A program made the translations under genes and the position numbers. 9,565 nt of DNA from JALYTY01 sp964546935. GTDB lineage: Bacteria; Vulcanimicrobiota; Vulcanimicrobiia; Vulcanimicrobiales; Vulcanimicrobiaceae. The stretch covers positions 1-9,565 of the forward strand of contig CAZJLJ010000091.1 in assembly GCA_964546935.1 (NCBI GenBank). The letters are read 5' to 3'. Shown piece by piece: positions 7,143-9,565 of the stretch. Below the pieces are notes generated by a model, which made no database searches, was not told the origin of the DNA, and saw nothing but the letters and a program-made list of their open reading frames with translations. Within the stretch, counting starts at the first letter, position 1, and the number at the start of each line of letters is the position of its first letter.

Positions 7143-8194
7143 AGGTCTATCGCATCGGCATCAGCGGCGCCGGCTTCGGCGTCAAAGCTCATCTCCCGGC
7201 TCTCATCGCCCATCCACGTTTCGAAGTCGTTGCGCTCGCGTCGCCATCAACGGCTCAGGCAATCGCGAAAGAACGCAACATTCCGCACGCGTTCACTTCC
7301 TGCGAAGCGATGCTCGCGGGCGTAGATCTCGATGCCGTCGTTATTTCATCGCCGCCCTTCACCCACCGCGATGATGTCCTCGCGTCGTTGGATGCGGGCA
7401 AACATGTCATTTGTGAAAAACCTTTTGCGCTCAACGTTGCGCAAGCCGAAGAGATGGTTGCTGCTTCTGAACGCGCCGGCACGGCCTGCGGAGTCGCACA
7501 TGAATTCCGGTTCTTGCCGGATCGCCAAGCGTTGAAACAGCTGGTTGTCAACAATCATCTCCAACCGTTGCGCGAACTAGAGATGACGCATCTTCTTCGC
7601 TGGCTTCGTGCCGAAGCAACGGAACGCCATCGCGGCTGGTGGTTCGAAAAGGAAAAGGGCGGCGGTCTTTCGGCCGCGATGTTTTCGCACACAATCGACA
7701 CATCGAATTGGATTGCAGGCCGGCCGCCGCAGCGTGTCCTTGGATTCTTACGAACGGCGAACCCGATCCGCCACGACAAAGATGGCGAATTCCGGAGCAC
7801 CGTCGACGACGGGTGCTTCGCGCTTTTAGATTACGGCGACGGATTCGTTGGACGGTTGACTTGTGATGCCACGGTCAACGTCGATTCTTTTACGCTCGCG
7901 GTGCACGCCGAAAACCGAACCGCGGTGTCCAGTGGAATTCACCACCACGAAACGACCCTCTACACGATCGACAGCGAAGAGACGAACGAACTGCAACTCA
8001 AGCCCCCGCCATACGAAAAGTTCAAGAGCGCGGGTGGAAACGTTCCCTATCTGATGGAGCTTTACGACGAATTCGTGAAGCAGATCGAAACGGGAACGAG
8101 CGCCCTCCCGAGTTTTCAGGAGGCGCTCGAAACGCAACGCGTTTTAGAAGCGATCGGTTATTCTACGGCAGGCTTGGATCGTTCAGTGCGGTAG
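7139..8194 (+). CDS. Gfo/Idh/MocA family NAD(P)-dependent oxidoreductase
   Basis: This is a 351-residue oxidoreductase with an N-terminal Rossmann domain and a C-terminal Gfo/Idh/MocA alpha/beta domain. Seen: the dinucleotide-binding IGISGAGFGVKAHLPAL (6-22), VVISSPPFTHRDDVLASLDAGK (67-88, split by the usual turn), the catalytic EKP motif with Lys94 in CEKPFAL, and the GGGLSAAMFSHTIDTSNWI segment (174-192) with the active-site-type His184 and Asp187. The family acts mostly on sugars and cyclitols, and also includes imine and biliverdin reductases, so the substrate is not predictable. The start is a GTG that overlaps the aminotransferase stop as GTGA and is backed by a good ribosome binding site; this places the Rossmann glycine motif at the normal distance from the N-terminus. 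It ends the six-gene chain, and its last 32 bases overlap the convergent protease gene. Confidence 0.9.
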   Translation: MKVYRIGISGAGFGVKAHLPALIAHPRFEVVALASPSTAQAIAKERNIPHAFTSCEAMLAGVDLDAVVISSPPFTHRDDVLASLDAGKHVICEKPFALNVAQAEEMVAASERAGTACGVAHEFRFLPDRQALKQLVVNNHLQPLRELEMTHLLRWLRAEATERHRGWWFEKEKGGGLSAAMFSHTIDTSNWIAGRPPQRVLGFLRTANPIRHDKDGEFRSTVDDGCFALLDYGDGFVGRLTCDATVNVDSFTLAVHAENRTAVSSGIHHHETTLYTIDSEETNELQLKPPPYEKFKSAGGNVPYLMELYDEFVKQIETGTSALPSFQEALETQRVLEAIGYSTAGLDRSVR

Positions 8195-9565
8195 CCATCG
8201 CCCGATAAACGTTTAGCCGCCCGCAACCCTGTTTCGAATCGCTGATGTCGTCGGCGGTGCTACACAGCAACTGCTTCATCTTCGCCGGCGTTCCGTACGA
8301 AGAGTTCACCGATAGAATCAACGCTGCCGCGCCGCCCACGTGCGGCGTCGACATTGAGGTTCCGTCGATAAGGATGAAGCAGTAGTTTCCGTCGCCGAAC
8401 GGAGACACACCGCAGATTCCGGCATCTTTCGACGTCCACGGGGTCGACGTCCAGATGTTGGTGATCCAATGCAGATTGTCTTGATCGTTCACCGACGCGC
8501 CGTCGCCGCCCGGCGCAACAATGCCCCACGAAGCCGCGCTGCGCAACGTATTCAGCGAACCGAATTGGCTGTAGCTAGGAACGTACTCGTGCCGCGTACC
8601 GGTGAAGCCGGTACCGTTGGGTTGTCCGTCGTTCCACGCGCTCGCACCGGCCGCAATGACGCTCGGGTCGCATGCCGGCGCCCCGACACCACTGCCGCCG
8701 GCGTTTCCTGAAGCAGCGACGACTATGACGTTATGCTGAATCGCATTAGCAACCGCGGAACCTTCCAGCGAATCAGGATCTTGCCCGTTCACGCAATTGT
8801 TTCCGCCGAAGCTAAGGCTGATCACGTTTGCGCCATTGCTCACAGCATCGTTGATCGCGGCTGAAATATCTGCCGAACTCGCGCTGCACTGCGGATCGGT
8901 GGTCGTTTTCATCGAACAATTATTATCCGGCGTGGGGAAGACGCGATAAAACATCAGCGCGACGTTGCCCGCATCACCCGCAAAACCAAGACCGTTCGCT
9001 ACGTCGTCGCCCGCGATACCCGCTACGTCGGTTCCATGTCCGTCAGGATCGGTCACAAACGTTCCGGTGCTCAAATTTCCCGACGGATCGGTGATGTAAC
9101 ACTGCGTCCGAACGATATCGGCTTTCGTGAGATCGGGATGCGTAACGTCTACGCCGGTATCTATGATCGCGAGACGAATCGCCGTCGCGCCCAACGCGTT
9201 GGCGTTGACTATGGTACTTCCGTTATTTGCCTGGCTGTACGCAAACGCGTGCTCGAGGAATTCCACGTGCATGTCCCACTGCCCGAACGTCGTGGCATCC
9301 TCGTACAGTTGAGGCGTACCGTTCCCGTCGAAGAACGGGTCGTTCGTTAAGAACGGATTCGTTTTCATTGGGAAGCGCCGTTGCACGGGGCTTACGCTTA
9401 CCACTCCGGACATCGAACGCAGCGAAGCCGCAACCGTGTCGCTTGTTGCCGAATCGACGGAGACGACACGCGCAGACCGCCCCAGTTTGTCGAACGTTAA
9501 GTCGTGCACGGTCGTCCCGTTGTAGGCGCGAACCTTCTCGTCCAGCGCCTGCGCGACGTTTTGTC
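8163..9565 (-). CDS. S8 family subtilisin-like serine protease with prodomain, 5' partial
   Basis: This is a subtilase whose start and signal peptide lie beyond the right edge; 466 codons are visible, and the frame is open to the window end. Counting from an internal GTG at 9509, the catalytic triad is Asp117 in LAIIDTGVDVTHPDL, His158 in DPDGHGTDVAGIAG and Ser385 in IDGTSMSTPHVGGAAALIL, with the oxyanion Asn269 in VVAASGNAGG. All are intact. The sequence before residue 47, including QALDEKVRAYNG upstream of the GTG and LRSMSGVVSVSPVQRRFP, resembles an I9-type inhibitory prodomain, so the GTG is probably not the real start. Nine cysteines in the mature part, including local pairs at 198/208 and 366/377, suggest disulfides and export. 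Homology ends soon after the catalytic domain; no C-terminal anchor or repeat domain is seen. It appears unrelated in function to the neighbouring operon. Confidence 0.92.
   Translation of the reverse strand, partial: QNVAQALDEKVRAYNGTTVHDLTFDKLGRSARVVSVDSATSDTVAASLRSMSGVVSVSPVQRRFPMKTNPFLTNDPFFDGNGTPQLYEDATTFGQWDMHVEFLEHAFAYSQANNGSTIVNANALGATAIRLAIIDTGVDVTHPDLTKADIVRTQCYITDPSGNLSTGTFVTDPDGHGTDVAGIAGDDVANGLGFAGDAGNVALMFYRVFPTPDNNCSMKTTTDPQCSASSADISAAINDAVSNGANVISLSFGGNNCVNGQDPDSLEGSAVANAIQHNVIVVAASGNAGGSGVGAPACDPSVIAAGASAWNDGQPNGTGFTGTRHEYVPSYSQFGSLNTLRSAASWGIVAPGGDGASVNDQDNLHWITNIWTSTPWTSKDAGICGVSPFGDGNYCFILIDGTSMSTPHVGGAAALILSVNSSYGTPAKMKQLLCSTADDISDSKQGCGRLNVYRAMATALNDPSLP

Noticed and set aside
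8206..8215. Perfect 10-base palindrome TAAACGTTTA near the convergent gene ends
   Set aside because: It codes for Leu-Asn-Val-Tyr in the conserved C-terminal part of the protease, has no GC stem or T run, and is too short to call a terminator or an operator.

Overview
The window is a densely coded bacterial chromosome segment of moderately high GC with almost no non-coding DNA. Nothing in it is a phage, plasmid, transposon, RNA gene or CRISPR array. The organism cannot be fixed from the sequence alone. The short 'archaeal-type' LeuC/LeuD pair, the GC-rich codon style and the secreted subtilase suggest a soil or environmental lineage outside the classical models; Eremiobacterota/WPS-2-like is only an impression.

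Layout: (1) 1-1775, minus strand: leuC followed directly by leuD, which runs off the left edge. They encode the two subunits of 3-isopropylmalate dehydratase, for leucine synthesis. (2) 1776-1809: a 34-base gap between divergent starts. (3) 1810-8194, plus strand: six genes in one chain, each overlapping the next by four bases (ATGA four times, GTGA once). They are metY (O-acetylhomoserine sulfhydrylase), a small CoA-binding protein, a LuxE-like acyl-protein synthetase, a LuxC-like acyl-thioester reductase, a class III PLP aminotransferase and a Gfo/Idh/MocA oxidoreductase. (4) 8163-9565, minus strand: the C-terminal part of a prodomain-containing S8 subtilase. Its 3' end overlaps the oxidoreductase tail by 32 bases, and its 5' end lies beyond the right edge.

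The first part of the plus-strand chain is sulfur amino acid metabolism. The second part reads as a carboxylate-to-amine route: LuxE activates an acid as acyl-AMP and holds it as a thioester, LuxC reduces the thioester to an aldehyde, and the class III aminotransferase could aminate that aldehyde. The last gene is an NAD(P)-dependent oxidoreductase of unknown substrate. No luciferase (LuxA/B) or acyl-transferase (LuxD) gene is visible, so this is not a bioluminescence operon. The product is unknown, and this cassette is the most interesting part of the window.
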